Shown piece after piece: positions 22,428 to 33,248 of a stretch of 64,000 nt of DNA (its first letter is position 1; every line of letters starts with the position of its first letter). The stretch covers positions 124,001 through 188,000 of the forward strand of contig SWBL01000047.1 of assembly GCA_024195585.1 (NCBI GenBank), given 5' to 3'. This DNA comes from Aureobasidium sp. EXF-3400. Taxonomy: Eukaryota; Ascomycota; Dothideomycetes; Dothideales; Saccotheciaceae. The translations under genes were made by a program, and so were the position numbers. The notes below the pieces were generated by a model that was given only the letters and a program-made list of their open reading frames with translations, ran no database searches and was not told where the DNA came from.

Positions 22428-24225
22428 TCATGCCGTAGATGTGATGTTGCCTACGACAAGACCCTCAATGTTTGCCTGACTGGCCCACGCATCTCTCAAA
22501 GCCCAGACGGCCACACTGACGTTGGCACCCTGGGGAATATCCTTAGCTCCGATTCTAAGAGTGTCAAGGGGCTGTTCAGGGAAGAATGTCATGGTGCCAC
22601 TCTGCTCGCCTCCATTGACAAACAGCTCTAGGATGGTACGGTCAAGGATACCGCTGACTGTCCAGGTTCCGTTCTCGCTACCACTGTAGATGCCTTCTGA
22701 GGAGAACTTGTCGGTGAAGTAAGGGTTCTCAGCACCCCAGTTTGTGTTTCTTCGTGACAACCAAGTGGTGCCACCAGGAATTGTGCCGCCTTGAATGTTC
22801 TCACCACTGACAGACGAGGTGAATGTGAAGTTCAAAGATCCGGCCAAAGTATCTGGGGTCAGACCAGTAATGTTGGCTTCGAAGTAGAGTGCAACAGAAG
22901 GCACACTAGAGTAGTCGAGCAAGATGCTGTTGTTACCCAATGACGAGTTGGAAGCAAGGACCTGCGAGAACTGCGAGCTGATGTTGAAAGGCGAACTGAC
23001 AAGGTCCCAACCAATGTTGGGTAGCTTCTTCAAATGGTTCTGACGGAAGACAGTCATGGAGCTTCGCCAACCCTCGTTCGCAGTAGGAACGTTATTGGTG
23101 TATTGCCAGTTACTGGCCCAGTCCATGCTTAGGCGCTTCTCGGTGCCAGGAATACCGGAAAAGAATTGACCGGCATAGTTGTCTTTGGCAAAGTCGGAGA
23201 TGCGAGCGACGGGGTCGACAGCCTCGAAGTGTGTGCCGTTGAACGATCCGGGGAAGTACTGGGAGATAGAGCCTCCAAGAGGAGCGCCAGGGTTGATGGA
23301 AATGAACATGAGCCACATAGTCTCGTTTGAGCCCTCTACGGGCATCTCAACCAGGTTAGGACACTCGTATTGGATGCCCAGAAGACCATGGCGAGAGAAA
23401 TTCGATGCATGTGTCCACTGTTTCAGGTTGGGCGAGGTATAAATACCGACAGTAAACTCGGTAGCATAAACTGTGACCATTACCCAGCTTTGAGTTTCAG
23501 GGTGCCAGAAGACCTATCAATCAGTCAGTTGGAATGTGAAAGAATTTAAATGGTGCTAATAATCACCTTAGGATCACGGAATTGAGTCGAGCCAATGTCG
23601 ATAACTGGGTTACCCTCGTAAGGCTCGAAGGAGTAACCACCATCCTTGGAAAATGCGATGTTCTGGTTCTGAGACGTGTTGTTGGACAAAGTGTAGATGG
23701 CAACTACGCCATTATCCTGACCAGGGAAGTAGCCACTGGTATTGTTTACATCAACCACTGCTGAGCCACTGAACACGAATGTCTCGTTGTTTGGAGGAAA
23801 GAGCGCAATGGGCTGATTCTCGAAAGTGTATCCATCGGTCGTAGTTGCATGGCCCCAATGCTGGTTGCCTGCTACATCAGCTGTTGGATTGTCTGTGGGT
23901 GTGTCAATGCTGGTTCTTTTGTCATACTGATGAGAGAAACGAACATTGATAGTAAACATGGTAAAGACCATTTGCATCGACAAAGAGACCATTGGGATCA
24001 TTCTAAGCAGACATATTAGAAAGTTCCTCAACTCGTACAGATCTAGGTACATACCATGAAGCCTTTTGGAGGTGAGAAATGCACCTGTGGTCTCAGAGCA
24101 CCTCCATAGTCACCAACAACAGGTGTTCCTGTCGGCACAATCGACGACGATGTGGTGGAAGCATCCTGTGCAAACACAGAGCCCAAACAAAGCAAGGAAG
24201 ACAAAATGGATGAAGCACGAGGCAT
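22428..24225 (-). CDS. Secreted GH32 beta-fructofuranosidase (invertase)
   Basis: Secreted enzyme that hydrolyses sucrose and possibly fructans. Four exons (24225-24055, 24002-23945, 23892-23567, 23513-22428) give 546 aa. A signal peptide (residues 1-19, [12 protein letters not shown]) is followed by the five-bladed GH32 propeller and a C-terminal beta-sandwich. Catalytic residues are visible: nucleophile D59 in GFMNDPNGL (across intron 1), transition-state stabiliser D183 in FRDPK and acid/base E235 in YECPNL. The ECP form is typical of hydrolytic invertases. Phe replaces Trp in the WMNDPNG motif. Many N-x-S/T sites suggest heavy N-glycosylation. Intron 2 has a GTTCGT donor. It lies downstream of a second GH32 gene on the same strand. 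Two CreA-like sites upstream suggest glucose repression. Confidence 0.95.
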
Positions 24226-24271
24226 TGTGATGGTTGTGTTCCTACCTCTTCCCACGGCGATCTGCTCGTTA

Positions 24272-24277
24272 TTTATA
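24272..24277 (-). promoter_or_regulatory. Candidate TATA box of the invertase gene
   Basis: TATAAA on the minus strand, about 47 bp upstream of the invertase ATG. Sequence match and position only. Confidence 0.4.
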
Positions 24278-24508
24278 TGGACATCTTGTAGATCCTACCA
24301 TGTTGTGCCCTCACTGCCTCGGACCTCAGAATCCTGGATACGGGCCGTACAGTCGGTCATTGCTTGCGGAGCGGCTAAAGTGATCACACGATATTTGCCA
24401 TGATTCCCTTGAAAGATGCCGCGAAATGCCAATGCAAGAGAAGGGCCGACTTTGCTTACTGAGATCTTTCGAAAACAGCATCTCCAGATGACGGCACTGT
24501 GGGTGAAA

Positions 24509-24531
24509 GTGGGGTCTTGCGGGAGGCGGAG
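24509..24531 (+). promoter_or_regulatory. Pair of CreA/Mig1-type sites upstream of invertase
   Basis: GTGGGG (24509-24514) and GCGGAG (24526-24531) both fit the CreA consensus SYGGRG and lie 17 bp apart, about 285-305 bp upstream of the invertase start. Paired CreA sites are typical of glucose-repressed carbohydrase genes. The consensus is short, so chance matches are frequent. Confidence 0.35.
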
Positions 24532-24897
24532 GGGAAAATGCGGATGCTTGCCTTCTTGGCTTGCTCTATCGGTCCGAGGACATGATCTTGTTTATAATTC
24601 AAAAGGTAAAGTTCATTAGGGCATACCGGAAGTCTCTGCGGGATATCGGCAATAGCAATAAGAAGGGACGCGGCACAGAATGCTCGTCAGGCCATCTATG
24701 CCTGATATAGGGCCACTCCCACATTATTACTATGGCCCTGAGTCGCTGGAGCACAGGTAGAAATTGGACAAGATCGAATGAATTGTGGACTCTTAGAAGC
24801 CCAAATATATTGGAAGCATATATACAGCTGTTTGACTTTTTTTTACACATTAAACAAGTTTTCGTTACATAAGCAGAGGCCTTCGATCAGCTCTGAC

Positions 24898-26790
24898 CTA
24901 GTTGCCGGTCCACCAGGTGCGGTTGTTGGTCTGTTCAACAGTATCCCAGACAAGCTGGCTCGAAGAGTTCAAAGGTCTCTCGGGCCAGACGTTGTACAAG
25001 TTTGACCACATGTCAATGCTCTCGAAAGTAGCAGAGGAACCACTAGGAACGTAGATACCGACACCAGTGCTGCTCTCCATGCTAGGGTAAATTCTGGTTG
25101 TGAGAGCAAAACGCTCGTTGATGTAAACCTCAACCAGGGAGCCATCGACAAAGATGTCCCAGGCCAGAGCCTCCTGAGTAGCGTTACCATATTCGCCTTG
25201 AGTGGTGTAAGGGTGGAAGTAACCAATAACAGAAGAGTTGGCAAAGCCATCGATAAGAGAAGAGTGACTGCGGTCAACGACAACAGTGTTGTTGGCAGGC
25301 TCGTAGTAGATGGTGGTGTATTCACGACCGTCAGGGCTGACACCAATTCTAACACCGGCGGGGCCACTCGCGCTGGTAATAACGGCGCTAAGTTCCATGT
25401 GAGCACTGCCATTTGCAACCAGAGTCTGGCTACCGTTGTAAGTGCGACCGGGCCACGAGTGCTGAGTGGAGCCATTGCGGAGACCGACGACAACATCGTC
25501 GAGAGGTCTGACACCAAGAGTCTGAGCTGTGAAGCTGCCATCAAGGTTCTGGGTGAGGTAAGAGTTGCCCATCTCAGTGACAAGACCATCCATGTTCACG
25601 ACGTTCTTTACAGTGTGGACGAAGAGTTCACGAGGAAGAGAAAGGGCGCCCTGGAAACCTTGCTGATTAGCAGAGAAGATACCGCCATCACCAGTGATGT
25701 CTTCGGGTGCCCATCCGTACTGAACGCGACGATCGTTCTTGGTGTCGTTGAAGCTGGAAAGAGCATAGAGGAGACCCCAATCGCCAGCACCACCAGAAAT
25801 GGGAGTGAATTCAGCAGAGCCGTTGGCGCGGCGAGTGACATGACCCTCGTTCCAGAGAGCCCAGTGGGCAGACTCATGGAAAGAAACATTGCCACCCTCA
25901 GTTCCCATGTTGACAAAGTAGTGGAGATGACCATCCTCATCAGGAAGTGTGAAGAAACCAGAGACTTCGAAGTTGTAGCCGTACGAGCCAGTAGAGAGCA
26001 CTGAGCTGAGAGAGCTGTTGTCGGCAGGCTCGAAGAGGGAACCCAGGAAAGTCCACTTGGTCAGGTCTGAGGCAGGTGCGGCCCACAGAGGCATACGAGG
26101 ACCAACACCCTTGATGCCGCTTCCGAATACGGCGTAGTAAGAAGGCTCACGTCCAAGAAGAGCATCAAGAGCGGGCAGAGGCTCGAAGAATGGATCACGG
26201 AAGCCAGTAATGTTCCAGTGGCCAGGGGGACCCTCGATGACAGGGTTGTTCTCGTACTGCTGCCATGTCTTACCGCCGTCGGTAGACATGGCCAGACTCT
26301 GGCTCTCGGTTCCATTCTGGTAAGGAATGCTCCAGCTTGTGGGAAGCTTGGAAACGGAGGTGTAGAAGATGAGCAGAGTTCCATCAACACCACCGGTCAA
26401 GTTGACAGGCTGAGCAGTACCAGAGAAGATACCAAGACCGTTGTAGCTGCCGTTGCCAGAAGGTCCCATTGCCAGAGCGTCTCTGCCCTGCCAGCCACCG
26501 ACATCTGTCCAAGAGATCATATCCTTCGACGTGGCATGGCCCCAAGAGATGTTACCCCAGTTGATGTGCTCGGGGTGCCACTGGTAGAAGGCATGGTACA
26601 GGTCCTCTGTGGGATCATACATGAGACCACAAGGATCGTTCATCCAACCTGCTGGAGCAATGAAATGGTTCTGAGGACGCCATCTGGTGAAGAGAGTGTT
26701 GTTTCCCATCGACTCGATCATGGATGTAGTCAATGTTTGGCCGAGGGCAGTTGCGCCCATCAGACTACCAAGAGCGAGAGAGCCCTTCAT
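24898..26790 (-). CDS. Secreted GH32 fructosyltransferase / beta-fructofuranosidase
   Basis: Secreted enzyme of the fungal sucrose:sucrose fructosyltransferase type, which makes fructo-oligosaccharides as well as hydrolysing sucrose. Single exon of 630 aa. Signal peptide at residues 1-18. Catalytic residues are nucleophile D52 in GWMNDPCGLMYDP, D199 in GFRDPFFE and acid/base E275 in NFEVSGFF. The WMNDPCG form with Cys, the EVSG in place of ECP, and the longer sequence with many insertions separate it from the neighbouring invertase and match fungal transfructosylating enzymes. There are numerous N-glycosylation sequons. The two GH32 genes differ strongly (546 against 630 aa, three introns against none), so this is not a recent duplication. 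The substrate preference is inferred from the family motifs. Confidence 0.92.
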   Translation of the reverse strand: MKGSLALGSLMGATALGQTLTTSMIESMGNNTLFTRWRPQNHFIAPAGWMNDPCGLMYDPTEDLYHAFYQWHPEHINWGNISWGHATSKDMISWTDVGGWQGRDALAMGPSGNGSYNGLGIFSGTAQPVNLTGGVDGTLLIFYTSVSKLPTSWSIPYQNGTESQSLAMSTDGGKTWQQYENNPVIEGPPGHWNITGFRDPFFEPLPALDALLGREPSYYAVFGSGIKGVGPRMPLWAAPASDLTKWTFLGSLFEPADNSSLSSVLSTGSYGYNFEVSGFFTLPDEDGHLHYFVNMGTEGGNVSFHESAHWALWNEGHVTRRANGSAEFTPISGGAGDWGLLYALSSFNDTKNDRRVQYGWAPEDITGDGGIFSANQQGFQGALSLPRELFVHTVKNVVNMDGLVTEMGNSYLTQNLDGSFTAQTLGVRPLDDVVVGLRNGSTQHSWPGRTYNGSQTLVANGSAHMELSAVITSASGPAGVRIGVSPDGREYTTIYYEPANNTVVVDRSHSSLIDGFANSSVIGYFHPYTTQGEYGNATQEALAWDIFVDGSLVEVYINERFALTTRIYPSMESSTGVGIYVPSGSSATFESIDMWSNLYNVWPERPLNSSSQLVWDTVEQTNNRTWWTGN

Positions 26791-28030
26791 TGTGGCGAGA
26801 TAAGGAGATGAATAGAAGAATGAGAAGGAGAGAAGGACTTGCTTGATGAGAGAGATTGTAAAGCGATACCTCGAGGTTTATATATTTCTCCAGGTCTCAT
26901 AACATCCGGGGCGCGAATGGGGAAAGAAAGCAAGAAAGCAAAGAATTGAGTTGCTCCAGAACAGATTCTAGGCGTTCTGGCAAGGATATGACGCCGATCG
27001 CGAAGGCATCAAGCCACCAAAAGTGTCGGACCGACAGAGATGCTCGTCTGCCACGTCTGGGGCCCCACACCGGTAAAGCTATCGGTGCTATGGCCTCAGA
27101 GCGAGCATGCGGTTTTCTGTCAGACGATACATGTGCTTGAGCAGCGGTCAGTACACGCGCGCGAGAGAGAGAGAGAGAGAGCCGAGTGTTTGATCTAAGC
27201 ATAAGGAAGTGTGAAAGCCTTCCAGATGAGAGCTTCACGATGCGTAACCTGTCCTGCAATGAGTTTGGGTCAGCCCGTGAAGAGGTCGAAGGGCTATGCA
27301 AAAGAAAATTCATCATTAGTAAGTTGGACGGTGGTGCTCCCAAAGCCAAAGCTTCTTGATTGAATATCGCGCAGCAATGGCCTAACAGAAAGGACGGGAT
27401 AGCCGACGCATAGTATACGAGAAGAGGAACAGGCGCGGCGCTTGGGCATGCTACGATGGAGACGCGGATGGTCGTAACTCATTTGATGATGATAGAGTTC
27501 GAAGGCTTGGAAGCGGATCGCGGGACAAGATGTCTGCATGTATTGGAGCCCCGCATGGAGAGCAAAGATGTATCTTGGGCTGGCACGTTACTCGCGTCTG
27601 GTGTTTGCAGGGATGATGGCTCATGAACTGTAGTTGTTCGCGTGGCCGCAGCAGATGTTTGTGCCGATGCCATGTTATCTTGGGTGATAAGTGCCGCGAT
27701 TGCGAGATTGCGGGAGGAAAGAGGACGGGCGGCAGTTGTTGGTGTTGTCGAAACGAAGCATCATGTGCCCTGTTCCCGAAAGAAGAGGCTGGTTTGCCGT
27801 GAGCGGAAGATTCAGAAATGCCATGTCTGACTCTGAGTCGGGCCGAGAGATAATGTGGAAGGCGCGTGCGGCGTGCCTGCCATTGTGGAATTCTGGAGAA
27901 GTCGCGGGTGTGTGCACAGACCCATCGGACCTGTGACGACGTTCGGCATCGGATGTTGGCGTTGTTTCATCCGGCTGCTACGTTTACGTGTTCGCATGTG
28001 CATGTCCAACCTTCGCGACGACAAGACACA
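26791..28030. other. Divergent intergenic region, fructosyltransferase / HRD1
   Basis: About 1.24 kb between two outward-facing genes. It contains a GA dinucleotide tract near 27163-27181 and a TATATAAA ahead of the fructosyltransferase. Several short open frames occur on both strands (for example 27479-27673 minus), but none has a recognisable product or splice support. Confidence 0.5.
26877..26884 (-). promoter_or_regulatory. Candidate TATA box of the fructosyltransferase gene
   Basis: TATATAAA on the minus strand about 88 bp upstream of the start codon. A CTGGAG just beyond it fits the CreA consensus. Sequence match and position only. Confidence 0.45.
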
Positions 28031-30598
28031 ATGAGGCTCGCTGCCTATGCTGGAACATCTGCGCTGGTGGCAGCCGGTGCTCTGCTGAAGGCTTTCCACC
28101 AGCGGCCCAATTTCTATTCGGCCACAGTCTACCTGTCGCAGAGCAATGCCTGTGTTCTTGTGAGCTGCTGCTTCTGCTATGCCATCAGGACCCCGCTAAC
28201 TCCGTCACCACCCAGATCCTTACTAACCTCGCTCTGGTCACCGCCTGCAGCTTCATCTACGGTCTTCAGCGTCTCTTCTACGGTCCTCTTCGTCCCATTG
28301 AAATCGAGCATCTCTCGGAAAAGGCCTGGTATGCCGTTCTCGACACCCTCTTGGCTATGCCCTCGCTCAGGGACGAGGTCGGAGGATGGATGCTCGCCGT
28401 CTTTGTTCTTCTACTAGCTGGTAAGGTCTGGAGTTGGATCGGTGAAGGCCGCGTCGATATTCTCGAACAACAACCCCCACAAAACCCTCGTCTCTTCCAC
28501 GCACGACTTGCTTCATCGCTACTCGTATCCACCGCATTCAGTGCCGCCATGCTGAAATACTGCATCGCTACCGTCAAGGATGACCCTCGCCCCGGCATGA
28601 TGGTCATCTTCACCTTCGAATTCGCCATTCTTTTGATCTTCTCTCTATTCACCCTCCTACGTTATGTGCTGGCTCTGACAGAGGCACGTGTGCTGAAGCA
28701 ACAAACAAAAGCCAAGATGGACGAAAGGCGAGCAGAGATCCGTGCAGAAAGAGAACGTCTGGAGCGAGAGCGAGAGCGTGAAGGATCAACAGATCCAGAG
28801 AGTCTGCCTCCTCTACCCAGCGAAGAAGATGTGGATGAAAACGAGATCGATGTTCCAGGCTGGGAGGAAAAGCGTCGTTGGTTGTTTGGCCTCGAGCTTG
28901 CCACAGGTCAGTCACTCTTGTTTCGGTCTGGGCCATCAAGACTAACCATACGCAGACTTCATCAAGCTCATCGTCTACACTGTTTTCTTCGGAATCTCCT
29001 TGACTTTCATGGGACTGCCCATGCATATTATTCGCGACGTCTATCTGACCTTTGCATCATTCGTCAAGCGTGTCCAGGACTACAACAACTATCGCAAGGC
29101 CACCCAGAACATGAATAGTCGATACCCAGATGCTACCAGCGAAGAGCTGGCCAACGACAACACTTGCATTGTCTGCAGAGAAGTTATGGTGCCATGGAGT
29201 CAACCCGATGCTGCAGGACAAGCCCGTAGACCCAGTCTTATAAATGAGGGTATGCGCGCGAAGAAATTACCGTGCGGTCACATCCTCCATCTGCGCTGCC
29301 TCAAGGCTTGGCTCGAACGCCAACAGGCTTGCCCAACCTGCCGCCGCCCTGTCATTCCTACTGGCACCTCTTCTACTGATCGCGCAGGAGCCGGAAACCA
29401 AAACGCAAATGGTGATGCTAATGGAGGCGCGCAACAAGGGGCCAACGCTCCAGCTGGTGCTCCTAATGCCGGCAATGGCAATGCAAACCGTCCAGCTCAG
29501 CCGAGACTGCGTATGCTCAATCTTGGCCCAATCCGGATTGGTGTCTACAACGGTCCTGCCAACCGCGTACAAGATGCTTTGAACCAAAGACGCGCCCAGG
29601 AAAATGGTAATGCCGCTGGAACAGCAACACCAACAGTGACTCCAGGATTTGGAGCAATGGCTGGAACAAGATCGATGGACACTCAGTTTCAGCTTCTTCA
29701 AGTTGAGGAGCGCCTGCTTCAAGAAACTCGTCGCTTGCAGATTGAGCAAGCCCAACTTGCGACGGTTCGTGCTTTGGAAGCAGAATTAGCAAGACTCCGC
29801 GCCTATTACAGCAACAACCAGGCTGGAAATGGTGTTACTGGTCCTCCGGTTGGTATAAGGTCGGCGACGCCTAGTCTCTTCCCAGCTCCTACCAACATGA
29901 CGGGACGTGGCGCTGGTTTTGCACAACCACAAGTGTTCCAACCTGGTCCGGGGCAAGCACCCATGATGCAGGGTCACGAAGGATTGCCGCCTGGTCTTGT
30001 TTTGCCTGAAGGCTGGACCTTGACGCCTCTTAATAGAGTCGAAGGTACTTCACAGCTTGGTGGTGTTGCCTCGCAGCCCCCGGTGCCTACGCCCACCATC
30101 GCAGTCCCGGCGACTGAAGCTCCAGCTCCACGGGAGCAAACAGAGGAACCCACAACTTCAGGCACCACCGAAACTCCCACCGTCAATCAATCGACCGAGC
30201 AGAGTCACAATGCCCAAGAAGAAGCGCCCGAGGTAGAATCCTCTAGTCACAACGAGGAGCTCTCTTCGTTGCTGCCTTCACAGGCTCCCTCCTCATCGAC
30301 TCAGTCCGAACAGCCAGAGCCTCCAAGTGTAAACGATCAAGTCGACTTGGATGAAAAACGCCCTGTTGAGCATCCCGTAGAGACCTCGTTGGGAGCCCCG
30401 GCACAACCGAGCTCTAGCTTACCGACAACTCGATCTAACGGATCGGGAGAAAGCTCAAGCTGGAACTTTGACAATGTCGACAACGCCGAAGCTGAATCCA
30501 GCACGCAGCAAACAGACCCTGAGGAGCAGCCCAAAGCAGTTGACAAGGGCAAAGGCAGAGCAGTGACTGTGGAGGATATCGCGGATGCGGAACAGTAG
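28031..30598 (+). CDS. HRD1: ER-associated E3 ubiquitin ligase HRD1 (synoviolin)
   Basis: Membrane ubiquitin ligase and retrotranslocation channel of ER-associated degradation. Three exons (28031-28159, 28216-28906, 28956-30598) give 820 aa. The N-terminal half contains several membrane helices (for example residues 5-20, around [44 protein letters not shown] and [16 protein letters not shown]). A charged cytosolic loop rich in Arg/Glu lies before the last helices. The RING-H2 finger (about residues 343-400) reads CIVC...[18 protein letters not shown] and CPTCRRP, with an insert of about 30 residues between the first two Cys pairs. The rest is a long disordered tail with a coiled-coil-like segment ([20 protein letters not shown]). 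Long tails are usual in filamentous-fungal Hrd1. Confidence 0.96.
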
Positions 30599-30972
30599 AC
30601 GGAAAACTTTCATTGTTTATATCATTGATGATCATGGCATCAAAACAAAGGCATAGGGCGGGCATAGCGAGGCGTTTTCTTTTGGAAGCCGTATCAAGGC
30701 TTGGTATTCTCGTTAAAGCCAACCACGACCGGCGCAATTCTACATTCGTTGTACAGAGATTACCATCTTTCCACATGAACCTGTATGTGACTTTTGCTGT
30801 ACTTCGGAGTTCCGTGCGCCTGGATGAAGCCTTGCAAGTTGAAATCGCTACAGTGGTTACAAACGCCCCGATACAAGGATATCCAGAGAAGCATAATTCA
30901 GCAGTGCAAATGGTGATATGATACAGTGGTATACAAGAGAAGCAAAAGAGAAAAAGGCGCTCCGCTGGGTGC
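30599..30972. other. Convergent intergenic region
   Basis: About 370 bp between the 3-prime ends of HRD1 and the mL49 gene. It holds only the two 3-prime flanks. Confidence 0.6.
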
Positions 30973-31609
30973 TTAGAAGTTGCGGGCCTTGAGGAAAGCC
31001 TCTATCCGCGGCTTGTGCCAGCCCTTGATCATGACATGGTTTGTGAGTCTGTTGATGACACACTCAGCCTCGGGAACACCGAGTTCGATCTGAAGAGCAT
31101 CGCGTAGAACATCAATGCTTCCGTCAATCTTCTTGACGCGGGTCAAGCGCATGTTGCCGCCGCGTTTCCTCAAAGTATAGATGGGCAGTTCGTTGGAAGG
31201 TGTCCTGGTGACAAAGTATGGGAGGTTGGGAGCGATTTCTGACTCTGGCAGGGCAGGTGCTTCGGAAACGGGAAGGTCCTTTTGAGGTTGGCGGTCGGGG
31301 TAGTTGCGGAGCTTTGTTGGTTGCGAGGTGCGGTGTGAGGCGTGTGATACGAGGGGTCGCGGGATGGACTTGAGCGAAGTGGGAGGGTATGATGGAGAAG
31401 CAGTACGCGAGGCGACGAGGTTGGGATCCACCGAGGGAGGAGTGTAGACATCTGTAGAAGATTTAGGGCATGTCAGAGTGTGAGAGGTGGGCAAGACACA
31501 TACCTGATCGGATTGTGGATGTTGAAAAGCGCAGACATTGGCGCACGGCGACTGAGCGCGGGACGGCCAGAAGGCGTAGTGAAGGCATAACCGGCTGCAA
31601 GAACGACAT
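30973..31609 (-). CDS. IMG2: Mitochondrial large-subunit ribosomal protein mL49 (IMG2)
   Basis: Protein of the large subunit of the mitochondrial ribosome, needed for mitochondrial translation. Two exons (31609-31504, 31451-30973; 52-nt intron) give 194 aa. The first 35 residues are a typical mitochondrial presequence, rich in Arg, Ser, Leu and Val without acids (LRLLAVPRSVAVRQCLRFST). The C-terminal IMG2 domain is clear: LPYFVTRTPSNELPIYTLRK, RLTRVKKIDGSIDVLRDAL, and NRLTNHVMIKGWHKPRIEAF at the end, as in the family. A Pro/Ser-rich linker lies between. It shares a 206-bp divergent promoter with eIF3e. Confidence 0.93.
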
Positions 31610-31815
31610 GATTGTGAAGGGATGTGGTGTATTGAGTGGGCAACTTTTCTGTTGCAAGTCGCTGGTCGCAGCTGGATTTTGCCAAGAGTTTGCGGAGAAT
31701 CGGCGCTTCTCGTGCAACGAGAAATTCGCCAAAGTGGCAGCGACGACAAGCCAGCGACCAGCAGCGTCACTCACCACCTCGTCGCCCATCCCTATCGCCT
31801 CGCGCAAAATCAATC
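31610..31815. promoter_or_regulatory. Short bidirectional promoter, mL49 / eIF3e
   Basis: Only 206 bp separate the two outward-facing start codons of a mitochondrial and a cytosolic translation gene, so both promoters must share this interval. No specific factor site was assigned. Confidence 0.6.
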
Positions 31816-33248
31816 ATGGCCGCTACCGCCGACGCTGCTAAGCAGCAGTCCATCCTGCCCACCTTGATCCCTTACCTCGACCGCCATCTCGTCTTCCCTC
31901 TGCTGCAATTCCTCGAGGACCAGGAAGATGTCGACGAGCCCTCGCTCGAGCACACCAAGCTCAAGTTTGAGCTGCTCAAGCACACCAACATGACCGACTT
32001 TGTCGGCGACCTGTTCGCCAAGATCAACAACCTGGACGAGCGCCCGGAGGAGTACGTTCAAAAGCGCGACGAGGTTCTCAAGAAGCGCGAGCAGCTGCAG
32101 GATGAGTGCTCCAAGATCCAGGACCTGCTGGCCGATACCGAAGTTGTCAACAACCTGCGTTCCGACAAGGTCCAGAACTTGAACTACCTCAAGGAGAACC
32201 ACGGCGTCACTGTCGAGATGGTCGATGCTTTGTACGAGTTTGGCCAGTTCCAGTACAGCTGCGGTGATTACAACAGCGCCTCTGAGCTGCTTTACCAGTT
32301 CCGCATTCTTGTACGCCACGCCTCTGCCTACATATACAACGCTAGCCATCGACTAACATACTTCTCAGAGCACCGACAACGACAAGGTTTCGGCCGCAAC
32401 ATGGGGTAAACTCGCCTCGGACATTCTTACCACTAACTGGGAATCCGCCATGGAGGAGGTACAAAAGGTTCGCGAGAACATTGACACACGCCTGTTCAGC
32501 AACCCCCTGGCCCAACTCGAGCACCGCGCCTGGTTGATCCACTGGTCGCTCTTCCCCTTCTTCAACTACGAGCCTGCACGCGACCAGCTCACCGACCTCT
32601 TCTTCTCCCCCACATACATCAACACCATCCAGACCGCCTGCCCCTGGATCCTTCGTTACCTCGCCGCTGCTGTCATCACCAACCGCAACCGCCCCGCTGG
32701 CAAGAACGGCCAGAACTCGTACCAGAAACAACTCAAGGACTTGATTCGCATCGTCAGACAAGAAACCTACGAGTACACCGACCCCGTCTGCGAGTTTGTA
32801 AAGGCTCTCTACGTCGACTTTGACTTCGAGGAGGCTCAGAAGAAGCTCGGCGAGGCCGACGAGATTCTGCGCAGCGATTTCTTCCTTGTCGCTACTAGCG
32901 AGGCATTCAAGGATGCTGCCAGACACCTCATCTCAGAGTCATACTGCAAAATCCACCAGAGAATAGACATCAAGTACGAGCATTCCGAACAAGCATCCCC
33001 TACTTTGAGCCTTCTTACTGACATTGGTTTCTAGGGACCTCTCCAAGCGTCTTGGTCTGTCCGAGGACGAGGGTGAGAAGTGGATCGTCAACCTGATCCG
33101 CGACACTCGTGTCGACGCAAAGATTGATTACAAGGAGGGTACCGTTGTCATGAACCACCCGCCACAGTCAGTGTACCAGCAGGTCATTGAGAGAACTAAG
33201 GGCGGTTTCTTCCGTACCCAGGTCCTCAGCGCTGCTGTTGCCAGGTAA
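31816..33248 (+). CDS. Translation initiation factor eIF3 subunit e (INT6)
   Basis: Subunit e of the eIF3 complex, which binds the 40S ribosome and organises mRNA recruitment. Three exons (31816-32310, 32369-32973, 33035-33248) give 437 aa, close to the usual 430-450. The N-terminal eIF3e domain (about residues 10-140) starts [20 protein letters not shown], and a helical-repeat region follows. The C-terminal PCI winged helix (about residues 290-400) includes [37 protein letters not shown] and [13 protein letters not shown]. Codon use is strongly biased to C-ending codons, as in highly expressed genes. The gene is divergent from mL49. Confidence 0.96.

Larger units (their letters stand above)
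24226..24897. other. Invertase promoter region
   Basis: About 670 bp between two GH32 genes on the same strand; it holds the invertase promoter and the fructosyltransferase 3-prime flank. A TATAAA and two CreA-type sites are listed separately. No extra gene is supported. Confidence 0.6.

Noticed and set aside
25198..26004. A 268-codon plus-strand frame antisense to the fructosyltransferase.
   Set aside because: It is the mirror of a strongly biased coding sequence, with no recognisable domain and no own gene context.
27163..27181. GA dinucleotide tract as a possible functional element.
   Set aside because: Short simple repeat in a long intergenic region; nothing ties it to a gene.
27479..27917. 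Two short minus-strand frames between fructosyltransferase and HRD1 as a possible small gene.
   Set aside because: They cannot be joined by a plausible intron and show no family features.
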